DNA from: Amycolatopsis thermoflava N1165
Lineage (GTDB): Bacteria; Actinomycetota; Actinomycetes; Mycobacteriales; Pseudonocardiaceae
NCBI RefSeq assembly: GCF_000473265.1
Contig: NZ_KI421511.1
Span: forward strand, 2,035,731-2,099,730
Direction: 5' to 3'
DNA: 64,000 nt
Part shown: piece after piece, positions 16,569-25,698 of the stretch
Layout of the letters: every line of letters begins with the position of its first letter
Position numbering within the stretch: position 1 is the first letter of the stretch
Translations under genes and position numbers: made by a program
Notes under the pieces: generated by a model
The model's database searches: none
What the model saw: the letters and a program-made list of their open reading frames with translations, nothing else
Told to the model about the DNA's origin: nothing

Positions 16569-17480
16569 CTAGTTCCAGTTGACGGGTCCGGCCACAATCG
16601 AATGGCTGGTGAGCTTGCGGCCCAGGACGTCCTGCGCGGCGCGGGCGGCGTCGATGAGGCCGGGCAGCGACAGCCCGGTCTCGACGCCCATTTCGTGGAA
16701 CATGCTGACCAGGTCCTCGGTCGCGATGTTGCCGGTCGACCCGGGCGGCACCGGGCAGCCGCCCAGCTCGCCGAAGCTGGACTCGAAGCTCGCGCACCCC
16801 GCTTCGAGCGCGGCGTACGCGTTGGCCAGGCCCTGCCCGCGGGTGTTGTGGAAGTGCGCGGTGACCTCGACACCGGGCAGCCGCTCCAGCGCGGCCGCGA
16901 AGAACTCCGAGACGTAGGCCGGGTTGGCCATGCCGGTGGTGTCGCCGAAGCCGATCTCGGTGGCGCCCGCCTCGGCGAACCGCTCCGCCAGGCCGAGCAC
17001 GCGGTCCAGCTCGACCTTGCCCTCGTACGGACAGCCGAACGAGGTGGCGACCACGGCCGCGCAGTCCAGGCCCTCGCCGCGGATGCGGGCGGCCATCTTG
17101 TCGTTGTCGGCCATGGTCTCGGCCACGGTGCGGTTGACGTTGCGCTTGTTGTGCGTCTCCGAAGCCGACACGAAGATGGCCGCCTCGTGGAACTTCTCCC
17201 GCACCTTCAGGGCGTTGTCCAGGCCCCGGCTGTTCGGGATCAGCACCATCAACCGCACGTCGTCCGGTACGTCGATGCGATTCAGCACCTCGACGCCGTC
17301 GGCGAGCTGCGGGATGACGTCAGGACGCACGAAGCTCGCGACCTCGATCCGCTTGAGCCCGGCGGCGGCGAGCGCGTCGATCAGCCGCACCTTCTGCTCG
17401 GTGGGAATGTGCTCGGGTTCGTTCTGGAACCCGTCGCGCGGGCCGACTTCCCGGATGTGCACCCGGCTCGGTCGCGTCAT
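16569..17480 (-). CDS. hydroxymethylglutaryl-CoA lyase-type enzyme
   Basis: A 303-residue HMGL-like TIM-barrel protein with GPRDGFQNE (substrate/metal-binding Arg-Asp, about 13-21), ASFVRPDVIPQLAD, TAHFHNTRGQGLAN (metal-binding His pair) and GELGGCPVPPGSTGN (the loop with the catalytic Cys). It cleaves 3-hydroxy-3-methylglutaryl-CoA, or a longer 3-hydroxy-3-methyl-acyl-CoA, to a keto acid and acetyl-CoA. Such enzymes occur in leucine and isoprenoid breakdown, which suggests methyl branches in the substrate. ATG at 17480 overlaps the upstream CoA-transferase stop by 4 bases. TAG stop at 16569-16571. Confidence 0.88.
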   Translation of the reverse strand: MTRPSRVHIREVGPRDGFQNEPEHIPTEQKVRLIDALAAAGLKRIEVASFVRPDVIPQLADGVEVLNRIDVPDDVRLMVLIPNSRGLDNALKVREKFHEAAIFVSASETHNKRNVNRTVAETMADNDKMAARIRGEGLDCAAVVATSFGCPYEGKVELDRVLGLAERFAEAGATEIGFGDTTGMANPAYVSEFFAAALERLPGVEVTAHFHNTRGQGLANAYAALEAGCASFESSFGELGGCPVPPGSTGNIATEDLVSMFHEMGVETGLSLPGLIDAARAAQDVLGRKLTSHSIVAGPVNWN

Positions 17481-18700
17481 GGGTGAGCTCCTTTCGACAG
17501 CGCTTCCCGGTGCTCGGGCGCGGCGATCGCGATGAGCCGGCGCGCGCGCTCCGCGAGGTCGCAGCCCCGCAGGTGTGCCGCGCCGTACTCGGTCACCACG
17601 ACGTCCACATCGGACCGGGAGGTGGTGACGGCGCCGCCGTGCAGCGCCGGGACGATGGTGGAGTGCGTGCCGGAGCGGGCCCGCACGGTGATGATCGACC
17701 GGGCGCCGGTCAGCGACGCGGCGCGGGTGAAGTCGGCCTGCCCGCCCACCGCGCCGATGTAGACTCCGCGGCGGACCTCGGCGCCGACCTGCCCGGTCAG
17801 GTCGACCTCGATGGCGGAGTTGACCGACACCAGCGACCCGAGCCGGGACAGCACGGCCGGGGAGTGCGTGTAACTGGCCGGCCGGAACCGCACCGGCAGG
17901 TCCGGCAGCCGGTCGTACAGTTCGGCGGTGCCCAGCGCGGCGCCGGTGACGATGAGACCGTTGTCGATCTCCTTGCGGGCGCCGGTGAGCACCCCCTTCT
18001 CGACCAGCCTCAGCACCCCGTCGGAGATCATGCCGGAGTGGAACCCGAGGTCGGAGTGCCCGGCCAGGCAGTCCAGCACCGCGGCCGGCAGCGATCCCAC
18101 CCCCATCTGCAGGGTGTCGCCGTCCTCGATCAGCTCCGCCACGTGCCGGGCGATCGCCGACTCGGCCTCGTCCGGCGCCTTGGCCGGCGCCTCGGCCAGC
18201 GGCCGGTCGGTCTCCACGGTCGCGGCGAAGCGCGACACCGGGATCCGGTCCGTGCCGGTGGTGGCGGGCATGCGGTGGTTGATCTCGGCGATCAGCACCG
18301 GGGTGTGGGCGACCGCGTCGGCGGCGTAGTCGGCGCCGACCCCGAGCGAGCACAGCCCCTTCGAGTCCGGCGGCGAGACCTGCACGAACCCCACGTCACA
18401 GGGCAGGGCGCGGTCGGCGAACATCGCGGGCAGCGCCGAGTAGTGGCACGGCACCACGGCGAGCCGCCCGGCCCGGCTGACCCGGCGCAGCTCGCCGAGC
18501 GCACCGTAGGACACCAGTGACAACTCCGGCGGCAGCTCCCGCGTCAGGCGCTGGTCCCACGTCAGGCCGCAGAACGCGCGGTGCGGGCCCAGCTCACCGA
18601 TCTGGTCGAGCAGGGCGTGCACCAGGGGTGTCGGCTCGGCGCCGGCCTGGCCCCACCAGATCCCGGCGCCGGGCGGCACGTGCGGTGCGAGGTCGATCAT
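17477..18700 (-). CDS. acetyl-CoA hydrolase/4-hydroxybutyrate CoA-transferase family protein
   Basis: A 407-residue protein of the acetyl-CoA hydrolase/transferase family: VQVSPPDSKGLCSLGVGADYAADAV near 120, LQMGVGSLPAAVLDCL, DLGFHSGMISDGVLRL and the C-terminal VTEYGAAHLRGCDLAERARRLIAIAAPEHRE. In well-studied members the HSGM position reads HTEM/HSEM, and the Glu forms the glutamyl-CoA intermediate; here it is Gly, so either another residue serves or the chemistry differs. I start at ATG 18700, overlapping the thiolase stop by 4 bases. It may exchange CoA between an acyl product and an acid. Confidence 0.8.
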   Translation of the reverse strand: MIDLAPHVPPGAGIWWGQAGAEPTPLVHALLDQIGELGPHRAFCGLTWDQRLTRELPPELSLVSYGALGELRRVSRAGRLAVVPCHYSALPAMFADRALPCDVGFVQVSPPDSKGLCSLGVGADYAADAVAHTPVLIAEINHRMPATTGTDRIPVSRFAATVETDRPLAEAPAKAPDEAESAIARHVAELIEDGDTLQMGVGSLPAAVLDCLAGHSDLGFHSGMISDGVLRLVEKGVLTGARKEIDNGLIVTGAALGTAELYDRLPDLPVRFRPASYTHSPAVLSRLGSLVSVNSAIEVDLTGQVGAEVRRGVYIGAVGGQADFTRAASLTGARSIITVRARSGTHSTIVPALHGGAVTTSRSDVDVVVTEYGAAHLRGCDLAERARRLIAIAAPEHREALSKGAHP

Positions 18701-19860
18701 CCGTCGAGCCGCTGGATCAGGGTGGCGGTGCCCAGACCGCCGCCGCAGCACATGGTGACCAGGCCGAGCTCGGCATCGCGGCGCTCCAGCTCGGCCAGGA
18801 TCGTGGCGATCAGCCGCGAGCCGGTCGCGCCCACGGGGTGGCCGAGCGCGATGGCGCCGCCGTTGACGTTGACCCGGTCCATGTCCGGCTTCAGCTCACG
18901 CTCCCACGCCAGGACCACCGAGCTGAAGGCCTCGTTGACCTCGAACAGGTCGATGTCGTCGACGGTGAGACCGTTGCGTTCCAGCAGTTTCCGGGTCGCC
19001 GGGATGGGACCGGTGAGCATGATGATCGGGTCGACGCCGACGGTGGTCTGGTCGACGATCCGCGCCCGCACCCGCAGACCGTGCTCGGCCGCCGCCTCGC
19101 GGGATGCCAGCAGGACCGCGGCCGCCCCATCGGAAATCGGTGACGAACTGCCCGCGGTGATGCGGCCGTTCTCCTTGCGGAAGGCCGGTTTGAGCCCAGC
19201 GAGCTTCGCCGCGTCGGTACCGGGCCGCACGCTCTGGTCGCCGTGCAGGTCCCCGAAGGGCACCAGCTCCGCGTCGAAACGCCCGGCTTCCCAAGCCGCA
19301 CTCGCGAGGCGGTGCGACCGCACCGCGAACTCGTCCATCTCCGCGCGGGAGATCTGCCAGCGATCGGCGATCAGTTCGGCGCTCTCCCCCTGGTGCACGA
19401 AGGAATACCGGTCACGCAGCTCGGCCGGCCACGGGTCGCCGTAGAGTTCGGAGATCTTGACCGGTGAGTCGATCGGCACGTGTCCCATGTGCTCGACACC
19501 GCCGGCGATCACGAGGTCGTGCGTGCCCGTGCCGACCAGCCCGGCGGCCATCTCGACCGCGGTCTGCGCCGAGCCGCACCGGCGGTCCAGCGTCACCGCC
19601 GGCACCTCGGGCGGATACCCGGCCTGCAGCCAGGCGTTGCGGCCGATGTTGCGGGACTGCTCACCGAACGGCGCGGTGCACCCGACAACCAGGTCCTCCA
19701 CCGCACCAGGCGCAACGCCGGTGCGGGTCAGGAGTTCGCGGTAGCACGCGGCGAGCAGGGCGTTGGGGTGTGTGTCGCGGTACCAGCCGCGCTCGGGGTG
19801 CGACTTGCCGATCGGGGTGCGCACCGCCTCGGCGAGCAGGACCTCACGTCCGTGCCGCAT
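18697..19860 (-). CDS. acetyl-CoA acyltransferase (thiolase)
   Basis: A 387-residue thiolase with the acylated Cys in DRRCGSAQTAV (about 94), the catalytic His in GGAIALGHPVGATGSR and the second Cys in MCCGGGLGTA. Length and motifs are those of degradative thiolase II. It would release acetyl-CoA from the 3-ketoacyl-CoA made by the neighbouring SDR and dehydrogenases. ATG at 19860 shares one base with the SDR stop (TGATG). Confidence 0.93.
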   Translation of the reverse strand: MRHGREVLLAEAVRTPIGKSHPERGWYRDTHPNALLAACYRELLTRTGVAPGAVEDLVVGCTAPFGEQSRNIGRNAWLQAGYPPEVPAVTLDRRCGSAQTAVEMAAGLVGTGTHDLVIAGGVEHMGHVPIDSPVKISELYGDPWPAELRDRYSFVHQGESAELIADRWQISRAEMDEFAVRSHRLASAAWEAGRFDAELVPFGDLHGDQSVRPGTDAAKLAGLKPAFRKENGRITAGSSSPISDGAAAVLLASREAAAEHGLRVRARIVDQTTVGVDPIIMLTGPIPATRKLLERNGLTVDDIDLFEVNEAFSSVVLAWERELKPDMDRVNVNGGAIALGHPVGATGSRLIATILAELERRDAELGLVTMCCGGGLGTATLIQRLDG

Positions 19861-20600
19861 CACATCACCGTCCCGCCGTCGACCGGCAGCACCTGGCCGG
19901 TGATGTACCCCGCCGCGGGCGAGGCCAGGAACACGAAACTGCCGGCGATCTCGTCGGGCGTGGCCCACCGGCCGAGCGGGATCCGCGCGAGCGTCTTGGC
20001 GGCGAGCTTCTCGTTGCTGCGGATGTTCTCCGTCATCGCCGTGGCGGCCAGCGGCGCCAGCGCGTTGACGGTGACCTGCTGCCGGGCCAGCTCCCGGGCC
20101 AGGGATTTGGTGAGGCCGATGATGCCTGCCTTGGCGGCGCCGTAGTTCGCCTGGCCGATCGTGCCGTCGATGCCTGCGGCCGACGTGACGTTGATGATCC
20201 GGCCGCTGCCGTCGTCCGGCAGGTAGGGCAGCACGGCCTGGCTGCACACGAAGCTGCCCACGAGGTGGATGTCGACGATCCGGCGGAACGCCTCCTCGGT
20301 CAGCTTCGGAAACATCGCCGGCGCGATCGCACCGGCGTTGTTGACCAGGATGTGCAGTTTGCCGTCCGCGAGTGCCGCGGCCTGCTTCGCCGCTTCCGCC
20401 GCCGCCGCCGAGTCGCGGACGTCGAGTGCGCGGTACTCGGCCGCGTCCCCGATGCCGTCGGCGGTCGCCTTGGCGGCCTGCTCGTCGATGTCGGTGACGA
20501 GCACGCGCGCCCCCGCCGCGGCGAACGCCCTGGCGACGGCGGCGCCGATGCCCCCGCCCGCACCGGTGACGAGGGCGGATCGGTCGTCGAGTCGGAACAT
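19860..20600 (-). CDS. SDR, probable 3-hydroxyacyl-CoA dehydrogenase/3-oxoacyl reductase
   Basis: A 246-residue SDR with TGAGGGIG (about 12-19), VNNAGAI, catalytic YGAAK (QANYGAAKAGIIGLTKSLARE) and ITGQVLPVDGGTVM. Asp after the second beta strand (LVTDID) suggests NAD+ preference, consistent with oxidation in beta-oxidation. It is between a thiolase and an acyl-CoA dehydrogenase with one-base overlaps on both sides, so it probably supplies the 3-ketoacyl-CoA. FabG-like activity cannot be excluded. Confidence 0.88.
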   Translation of the reverse strand: MFRLDDRSALVTGAGGGIGAAVARAFAAAGARVLVTDIDEQAAKATADGIGDAAEYRALDVRDSAAAAEAAKQAAALADGKLHILVNNAGAIAPAMFPKLTEEAFRRIVDIHLVGSFVCSQAVLPYLPDDGSGRIINVTSAAGIDGTIGQANYGAAKAGIIGLTKSLARELARQQVTVNALAPLAATAMTENIRSNEKLAAKTLARIPLGRWATPDEIAGSFVFLASPAAGYITGQVLPVDGGTVM

Positions 20601-21766
20601 CAGTAGCTCCTCGGCAGTCCGAGCACGTGCGAGCCGAGGTAGTTGAGCACCATCTCCTGGCTCAGCGGTGCGATCTTGAGCAGGCGGGCCTCTCGGAAGT
20701 ACCGCGCCACGTGGTACTCCTCCGAGTAGCCCATGCCGCCGTGGGTCTGCAGTGCGCGGTCGGCGGCCTGGAAACCGGCGTCGGCGCACAGGTACTTCGC
20801 CGTGTTCGCCTCGCGGCCGCACGGTTTGCCGTTGTCGTAGAGCCAGGTCGCCTTGCGCAGCGCCAGTTCCGCGGCGTCCAGCCGCGCCAGCGAGTCGGCG
20901 AGCGGGAACTGCAGGCCCTGGTTCATCCCGATCGGGCGGCCGAAGACCTCGCGTTCGTTGCCGTAGCGGACGGCGGCCCGCAGCGCGGCGCGGCCGAGGC
21001 CGAGCGCTTCGGCGGCCACCAGCATCCGTTCCGGGTTGAGGCCGTCCAGGATGTAGCGGAAACCCTGGCCCTCCTCGCCGACGCGGTCCTCCACCGGGAT
21101 CCGCAGGTCGTCGATGAACAGCTCGTTGGAGGTGACGGCGTTGCGGCCCATCTTCCGGATCGGGCGGATGTCCACCTTCGACCGGTCGAGGTCGGTGAGG
21201 AACAGCGTGAGGCCGTCGGTCTTCTTCCGCACGTCCTCGAACTTCGTGGTCCGGGTCAGCAGCAGGATCTTCTCCGACTCCATCGCCTTGGAGATCCACA
21301 CCTTGCGGCCGTTGACCACGTATTCGTCGCCCTCGCGTCGGGCGAAGGTGGTGATGCGGGTCGTGTCGAGGCCCGCGCCCGGTTCGGTGACGCCGAAGCA
21401 CACGTGCAGGTCGCCGTTGACGATCCGGGGCAGCGTGCGGCGCTTGAGCTCCTCGGAACCGTGCACGATCACCGGGTGCATCCCGAAGATCGACAGGTGC
21501 ATCGAGCTGGCCGCGTTCATCCCGCCACCGGAGGCGGACACCTCCTCCAGCAGCAGCGCGGCCTCGGTGATGCCGTACCCGTGCCCGCCGTACTCCTCCG
21601 GGGTGGTGATTCCGAGCCAGCCACCCTGCGCGAACGCGTTGTAGAACTCGGTCGGGAACTCCTTCGCCGCGTCCTTCTCCAGCCAGTACTGGTCGTCGAA
21701 CTTCCCGGCCAGCTCGGCCACCGCCTGGCGAATGGTCGCCTGGTCCTCGGTCAGTGCAAAGTCCAC
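20600..21766 (-). CDS. acyl-CoA dehydrogenase
   Basis: A 388-residue acyl-CoA dehydrogenase: FGVTEPGAGLDTTRITT (about 124-140), YVVNGRKVWIS, DGLNPERMLVAAEALGLG and QTHGGMGYSEEYHVARYFREARL. The end reads APLSQEMVLNYLGSHVLGLPRSY and lacks the usual GTxEIQ motif, as in a distinct FadE subfamily. A GTG start at 21766 follows GGGAGAACGCG. It opens the operon that runs through SDR, thiolase, CoA transferase, lyase, BadH, MenB/BadI and BadK-like genes to 14194. A putative operator lies 45 bp upstream. Confidence 0.92.
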   Translation of the reverse strand: MDFALTEDQATIRQAVAELAGKFDDQYWLEKDAAKEFPTEFYNAFAQGGWLGITTPEEYGGHGYGITEAALLLEEVSASGGGMNAASSMHLSIFGMHPVIVHGSEELKRRTLPRIVNGDLHVCFGVTEPGAGLDTTRITTFARREGDEYVVNGRKVWISKAMESEKILLLTRTTKFEDVRKKTDGLTLFLTDLDRSKVDIRPIRKMGRNAVTSNELFIDDLRIPVEDRVGEEGQGFRYILDGLNPERMLVAAEALGLGRAALRAAVRYGNEREVFGRPIGMNQGLQFPLADSLARLDAAELALRKATWLYDNGKPCGREANTAKYLCADAGFQAADRALQTHGGMGYSEEYHVARYFREARLLKIAPLSQEMVLNYLGSHVLGLPRSY

Positions 21767-21810
21767 CGCGTTCTCCCACCCGACATTGGATTTGGCCCAA
21801 CTATACCAAA

Positions 21811-21819
21811 GGACTGACC
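21811..21819 (-). promoter_or_regulatory. putative GntR/FadR operator before the 21766-14194 operon
   Basis: On the minus strand the bases read TTTGGTCAGTCCTTTGGTATAG. The core GGTCAGTCC differs by one base from the GGTC-N-GACC dyads at 22955 and 26914, and the downstream TATAG-like run could be a -10 element. The nearby GntR regulator (22991-23770) is the likely ligand. Confidence 0.5.
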
Positions 21820-21838
21820 AAAACCATAGCGCTGCGAA

Positions 21839-22882
21839 TCACGCCGCGGGAACCAGGGGCAACGTCGCCGCCAGCCGCTCGTTCCACACCGACGACGACC
21901 CGGACAGGCGGCCGTTGAGCTTGGCGCGCTTGTAGAACAGCTGCAGGTCGTGCTCCCACGTGTAACCGATGGCGCCGTGCAGGGTGAGCGCGCTGTCCGC
22001 CACGCCGGCGGCCGCCTCGCACACCTGCGCCTTCGCCGCCGCCGCGTGCAGCGCGTAGTCCTCGTGTTCCTGCTCCACCGACGCGGCCGCGTAGTAGACG
22101 AGCGTGCGCGCGGACTCGACGGCCACGAGCATGGTCGCGGCGGCATGCTTGACCGCCTGGAACGACCCGATCGGCACGCCGAACTGCTCGCGCTGCTTGC
22201 TGTACTCGACGGCGAGTTCCAGCATCCGCTCGGCCGCGCCGAGGCTGTCCGCGGCGACCAGAACCGCCGAGCGCAGCGCGACGCGCGCGAGGTCCGCCGC
22301 GCCCAGTTCCGTCCCGCGGGCGCCGTCGAACGTGACATCAGCGACAGACCGGCTGCGGTCCAGCAGGGCCCGTTTCGTCAAGCGCGCGTCCGCGGCGTCG
22401 ACGAGGTACAGCCGCCCACCGGACGGCACCGCGAACTTCGCCGCCCGCTCCGCACCGAGGACAAGCGGCACCGTCCCGCTCAGGACACCGTCGGCCACCT
22501 GGACCGGACCGGCAATATCTGCCGGCTTGTCCGAATTCACCGCCAGAACGGCGAATTCACCCCGCGTCAGCGACGCCTCCGCCACTTCGGCCGGCAGCAC
22601 GGGTGCGGCCAGCACGGAGGCCAGCCACGCCGAGGACGGCGCCGCCGTACGGCCGAGCTGCTCCGAAGCCAGCGCGAGTTCGAGCAGTCCCCCGCCCTGC
22701 CCGCCCGCGGATTCCGGAGTGCCCACGGAGAACCAGCCCTCCTCGACGAACCGCCGCTCGAACGGAGCGGGATCACCGGTGTCGAGCCATCCGCGCACCG
22801 CCTCGGATGAGGCGAACCGGTCGAGCCAGCCCCGGAACGTGTCCCGGAACAGCTCCTGGTCTTCGGTCAACGTCCAACGCAT
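21839..22882 (-). CDS. acyl-CoA dehydrogenase (small, divergent)
   Basis: A 347-residue acyl-CoA dehydrogenase-like protein. It has a normal C-terminal helical domain (QREQFGVPIGSFQAVKHAAATMLVAVESAR, HGAIGYTWEHDLQLFYKRAK), but the middle beta domain is short and lacks the SEPxxGSD signature, and the end (GSSSVWNERLAA) has no GTxEIQ Glu. Such proteins are often one subunit of the alpha2beta2 dehydrogenases of steroid and ring degradation, where the FAD site is shared with a partner. The ATG at 22882 (MRWTLTEDQ) matches the family; a start 27 bases upstream is possible. It is transcribed divergently from the GntR gene. Confidence 0.82.
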   Translation of the reverse strand: MRWTLTEDQELFRDTFRGWLDRFASSEAVRGWLDTGDPAPFERRFVEEGWFSVGTPESAGGQGGGLLELALASEQLGRTAAPSSAWLASVLAAPVLPAEVAEASLTRGEFAVLAVNSDKPADIAGPVQVADGVLSGTVPLVLGAERAAKFAVPSGGRLYLVDAADARLTKRALLDRSRSVADVTFDGARGTELGAADLARVALRSAVLVAADSLGAAERMLELAVEYSKQREQFGVPIGSFQAVKHAAATMLVAVESARTLVYYAAASVEQEHEDYALHAAAAKAQVCEAAAGVADSALTLHGAIGYTWEHDLQLFYKRAKLNGRLSGSSSVWNERLAATLPLVPAA

Positions 22883-22953
22883 GCTCGTGCCTTTCACCGG
22901 TGACGTCACGATGCTGGTTCAATACGTCGCGAACCTGGGAAAAATGGTAACTT

Positions 22954-22964
22954 AGGTCAGACCT
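22954..22964. promoter_or_regulatory. putative GntR/FadR operator in divergent promoter
   Basis: AGGTCAGACCT is an 11-bp dyad (AGGTC-A-GACCT) in the 108-bp gap between an acyl-CoA dehydrogenase gene and the divergent GntR gene, 27 bp before the regulator's ATG. The same core appears at 26913-26923. The position fits autoregulation plus control of the dehydrogenase. Confidence 0.6.
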
Positions 22965-22990
22965 TTAGGCCAAAATGTGGGGAGACTGAC

Positions 22991-23770
22991 ATGGCGGGCA
23001 CACGCCCTGCGGCGACCAACGGCACGCGCTCCGCGGTGCGCCTGACACCCATGGAGGTACCGAAGGCGTCCGACGTGCTGGCCGACGACCTGCGGGAACG
23101 CATCCTGGAGGGCGAGTTCGAAGAAGGCACCGCCCTGCCCACCGAACGCGAGCTGGTCGCCCAGACCCAGATGTCCCGCACCACGGTGCGCGAGGCCCTG
23201 CGGATCCTCGAGGTCCAGGGCCTGGTCCGCATCAAGGCCGGCCGCGGGGGCGGCGCGTTCGTGCAGCGCCCGGGCCGCGACTCGGTCGCCAGCTCGGTCG
23301 GGCTGCTCATCCGCGGCCAGAAGGTGCGGCTGGCCGCCCTGCTGGAGACCCGCGAAGCCATCGAGCCCTACTGCGCCAAGCTCGCCGCCCAGCACCGCAC
23401 GGACGCCGACCTCGCTCGGCTCGACGCGGCGAACGAAGCCATCGCCGACGAGAACGGCAGCCTCGCCGAGTTCCTGCAGGCCAACGTCGACTGGCACGTC
23501 GCCGTCGCCACCGCCAGCCACAACGAGCTGCTGGCCGGCCTGATGACGGCGCTGTCCACGGCGATCTACGCGGCGACGGAGAACGAGGCCTTCGTGGACG
23601 ACGAGGTGCGCCGCACCACCGTCAAGGCGCACAAGTCGATCACCGCGGCGATCCGGGCCCAGGACCCGGATGCCGCGGTGCGCCGCATGAACCGGCACGT
23701 GCATTCCTACGCCGAGGCCGTGCTCGAGGTCGAAGAACGCACGGAGATCCCGGTCCCCGGCGAGAGCTGA
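22991..23770 (+). CDS. GntR/FadR-family transcriptional regulator
   Basis: A 259-residue regulator. The N-terminal winged helix has LADDLRERILEGEFEEGTALPTER and the recognition region MSRTTVREALRILEVQGLV, then wing GRGGGAFV. A C-terminal FCD ligand domain has metal-binding patterns VDWHVAVA, AHKSI and RHVHSYA. FCD proteins usually bind an acyl-CoA or organic acid and repress. It sits at the centre of the catabolic island, and GGTC-N-GACC dyads occur before itself and neighbouring operons, so it is a plausible local pathway repressor. GGGGAGACTGAC precedes the ATG. Confidence 0.9.
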   Translation: MAGTRPAATNGTRSAVRLTPMEVPKASDVLADDLRERILEGEFEEGTALPTERELVAQTQMSRTTVREALRILEVQGLVRIKAGRGGGAFVQRPGRDSVASSVGLLIRGQKVRLAALLETREAIEPYCAKLAAQHRTDADLARLDAANEAIADENGSLAEFLQANVDWHVAVATASHNELLAGLMTALSTAIYAATENEAFVDDEVRRTTVKAHKSITAAIRAQDPDAAVRRMNRHVHSYAEAVLEVEERTEIPVPGES

Positions 23771-23774
23771 CGGG

Positions 23775-25694
23775 TCACGAGCCGACCAGGGCCCGGATTT
23801 CCCCGACCGCCTCCGGGTTCTCCGCGCCGGAGAGGTCACCGGGATCGGTGCCCAGCACCGCCGCCCGCACCGCCCGCCGGAGGATCTTCGCCGACCGGGT
23901 CTTGGGCAGCTGCGCCACGCGGTGCACGACCGCGGGTGCGAACGGTTTGCCCAGCTCCTCGGCCACCATCTCACGCAGCTTGGCCGACACGTCCTCGCCC
24001 GCGCCCGGGCGGGGAACCCAGAACGCCCACACCGCTTCGCCCTTCTTGGCGTCCGGGACACCGACCGCCGCGGCCTCGGCGACCGCCGGGTGCGTGGCCA
24101 TCACCGCCTCCACCTCGGCCGGGGCGAGCCGTTTGCCTGCGATGTTCATGACGTCGTCAGAGCGCCCGCGGATGAACCACTGACCGTCCTCGACGAGGGC
24201 GTAGTCGCCGTGCCGCCACATCCCGGAGAAGGTCGACCAGTACGCCTCCAGGTAGCGGTCGTCGTCCTTCCAGACCCCGCGGGTCATCGCGGGCCACGGC
24301 TGACGGCACACCAGCTCGCCGATCTCACCACGGACCGGCCGTCCCTCGTCGTCGACCACGTCGACGTCCATGCCCAGCGACGGCCCACCGAGCGAGCAGC
24401 TGCGGATCGGCTCGACCGGGTAGGGCGCGAGGAACGAGCCGCCCACCTCGGTGCCGCCGGAGAAGTTGATGATCGGCACCCGCCCGCCGAACACGTCGCG
24501 GGCCAGCCATTCGTAGGAGTCCGGGTCCCAGGGCTCCCCCGTCGACCCGAGCACGTGCACCGCGGACAGGTCGAACGCGCTCAGATCGGTGGCCTCGTTC
24601 GTGCGCAACGTCCGGATGAGCGTCGGCGACACGCCGAGCATGCTGACCCGATGACGTTCGGCCAGGAGCCACAACCGGTCCAGGCCCGGCACGTCCGGCG
24701 AACCCTCGTAGAGCAGCAAAGTCCCGCCGTTGGCGTGGGTGCCGAAGATCGACAACGGCCCCATGATCCAGCCCATGTCGGTCACCCAGCAGAAGACGCC
24801 GCCCGGCTTCAGGTCGAAGGAGTAGGCGACCTCGCTCGCCGTCTTGACCAGGAACCCGGCGTGGGTGTGCACCGCCCCCTTGGGTTTGCCGGTGGTGCCG
24901 GAGGTGTAGGCGAGCAGCAGGGTGTCGGTGGCGCGCATCGCCTCGACCGGGCCGGGATCGCCGGAGGGCAGCTGCGACCAGAGCACGTCCCGCGGCGTGG
25001 CGGCTTTCGGCTCGTCGTCGAGGTTGGCGACGAGCACCACGTGTCGCACCGCCGGGCAGGACTCGAGCGCCTCGTCGAGCAGCGGTTTCATGGCCACCGC
25101 ACGGCGACGGCGCACGGTGCCGTCGGCCACGATGACGGCCTTGGCGTCGGCGTCCTGCAGGCGCGAGGCGATCGCGGTCGGCGCGAAACCGGAGAACAAC
25201 GGCACCAGCACCGCGCCCAGGCGGGCGATCGCGTAGCAGGCGACAACGGCCTCGGGAACCATCGGCAGGAACAGCCCGACCGCATCGCCGCGGCCGATGC
25301 CCAGCGCGCGCAACCCGGCCGCCACTCGCTCGACCTCACCGGCCAGCTCGCCGAAGGTGAGGCTGCGGACGGTGCCGTCCTCCGCCTCGTGCACCACGGC
25401 CGCCCGGTCCGGCGATTCCTGGGCCCACCGGGTCAGGCACGCGTCGGCGATGTTCAGCTCGCCGCCGGGAAACCAGTCCGGCCATTCGATCCCGCGCGAG
25501 GTGTCCACCACGCGCGAGTACGGCGTGCGGAACAACAGACCGAGATCGCGCACGACCGCGTCCCAGTACCACTCGATGTCGGCGACCGAACGGGCCCGCA
25601 GCTCGGCCAGTGAACCGATGCCGTGCGCCCGGGCCAGGCGGGTGACGTTCGCGTGCTCGACGTAGTCGTCGGTGGGCAGCCAGGTGTAGACCAC
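23775..25694 (-). CDS. acyl-CoA synthetase of the acetyl-CoA synthetase type
   Basis: A 639-residue AMP-forming ligase with the ACS N-terminal region (DIEWYWDAVVRDL), P-loop YTSGTTGKPKGAVHTHAG (about 265-282), TDMGW, GGTEVGG, hinge RGRSDDVMNIAGKRLAPAEVE and the A10 Lys in KTRSAKILRR. The length and N-terminus resemble acetyl-/propionyl-/acetoacetyl-CoA synthetases rather than long-chain FadD. It activates an acid to acyl-AMP and then acyl-CoA in the cytoplasm. A GTG at 25694 follows AGGAGCTGACATC. It lies 4 bases downstream of an acyl-CoA dehydrogenase gene and forms a two-gene operon with it. Confidence 0.88.
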   Translation of the reverse strand: MVYTWLPTDDYVEHANVTRLARAHGIGSLAELRARSVADIEWYWDAVVRDLGLLFRTPYSRVVDTSRGIEWPDWFPGGELNIADACLTRWAQESPDRAAVVHEAEDGTVRSLTFGELAGEVERVAAGLRALGIGRGDAVGLFLPMVPEAVVACYAIARLGAVLVPLFSGFAPTAIASRLQDADAKAVIVADGTVRRRRAVAMKPLLDEALESCPAVRHVVLVANLDDEPKAATPRDVLWSQLPSGDPGPVEAMRATDTLLLAYTSGTTGKPKGAVHTHAGFLVKTASEVAYSFDLKPGGVFCWVTDMGWIMGPLSIFGTHANGGTLLLYEGSPDVPGLDRLWLLAERHRVSMLGVSPTLIRTLRTNEATDLSAFDLSAVHVLGSTGEPWDPDSYEWLARDVFGGRVPIINFSGGTEVGGSFLAPYPVEPIRSCSLGGPSLGMDVDVVDDEGRPVRGEIGELVCRQPWPAMTRGVWKDDDRYLEAYWSTFSGMWRHGDYALVEDGQWFIRGRSDDVMNIAGKRLAPAEVEAVMATHPAVAEAAAVGVPDAKKGEAVWAFWVPRPGAGEDVSAKLREMVAEELGKPFAPAVVHRVAQLPKTRSAKILRRAVRAAVLGTDPGDLSGAENPEAVGEIRALVGS

Positions 25695-25698
25695 GATG

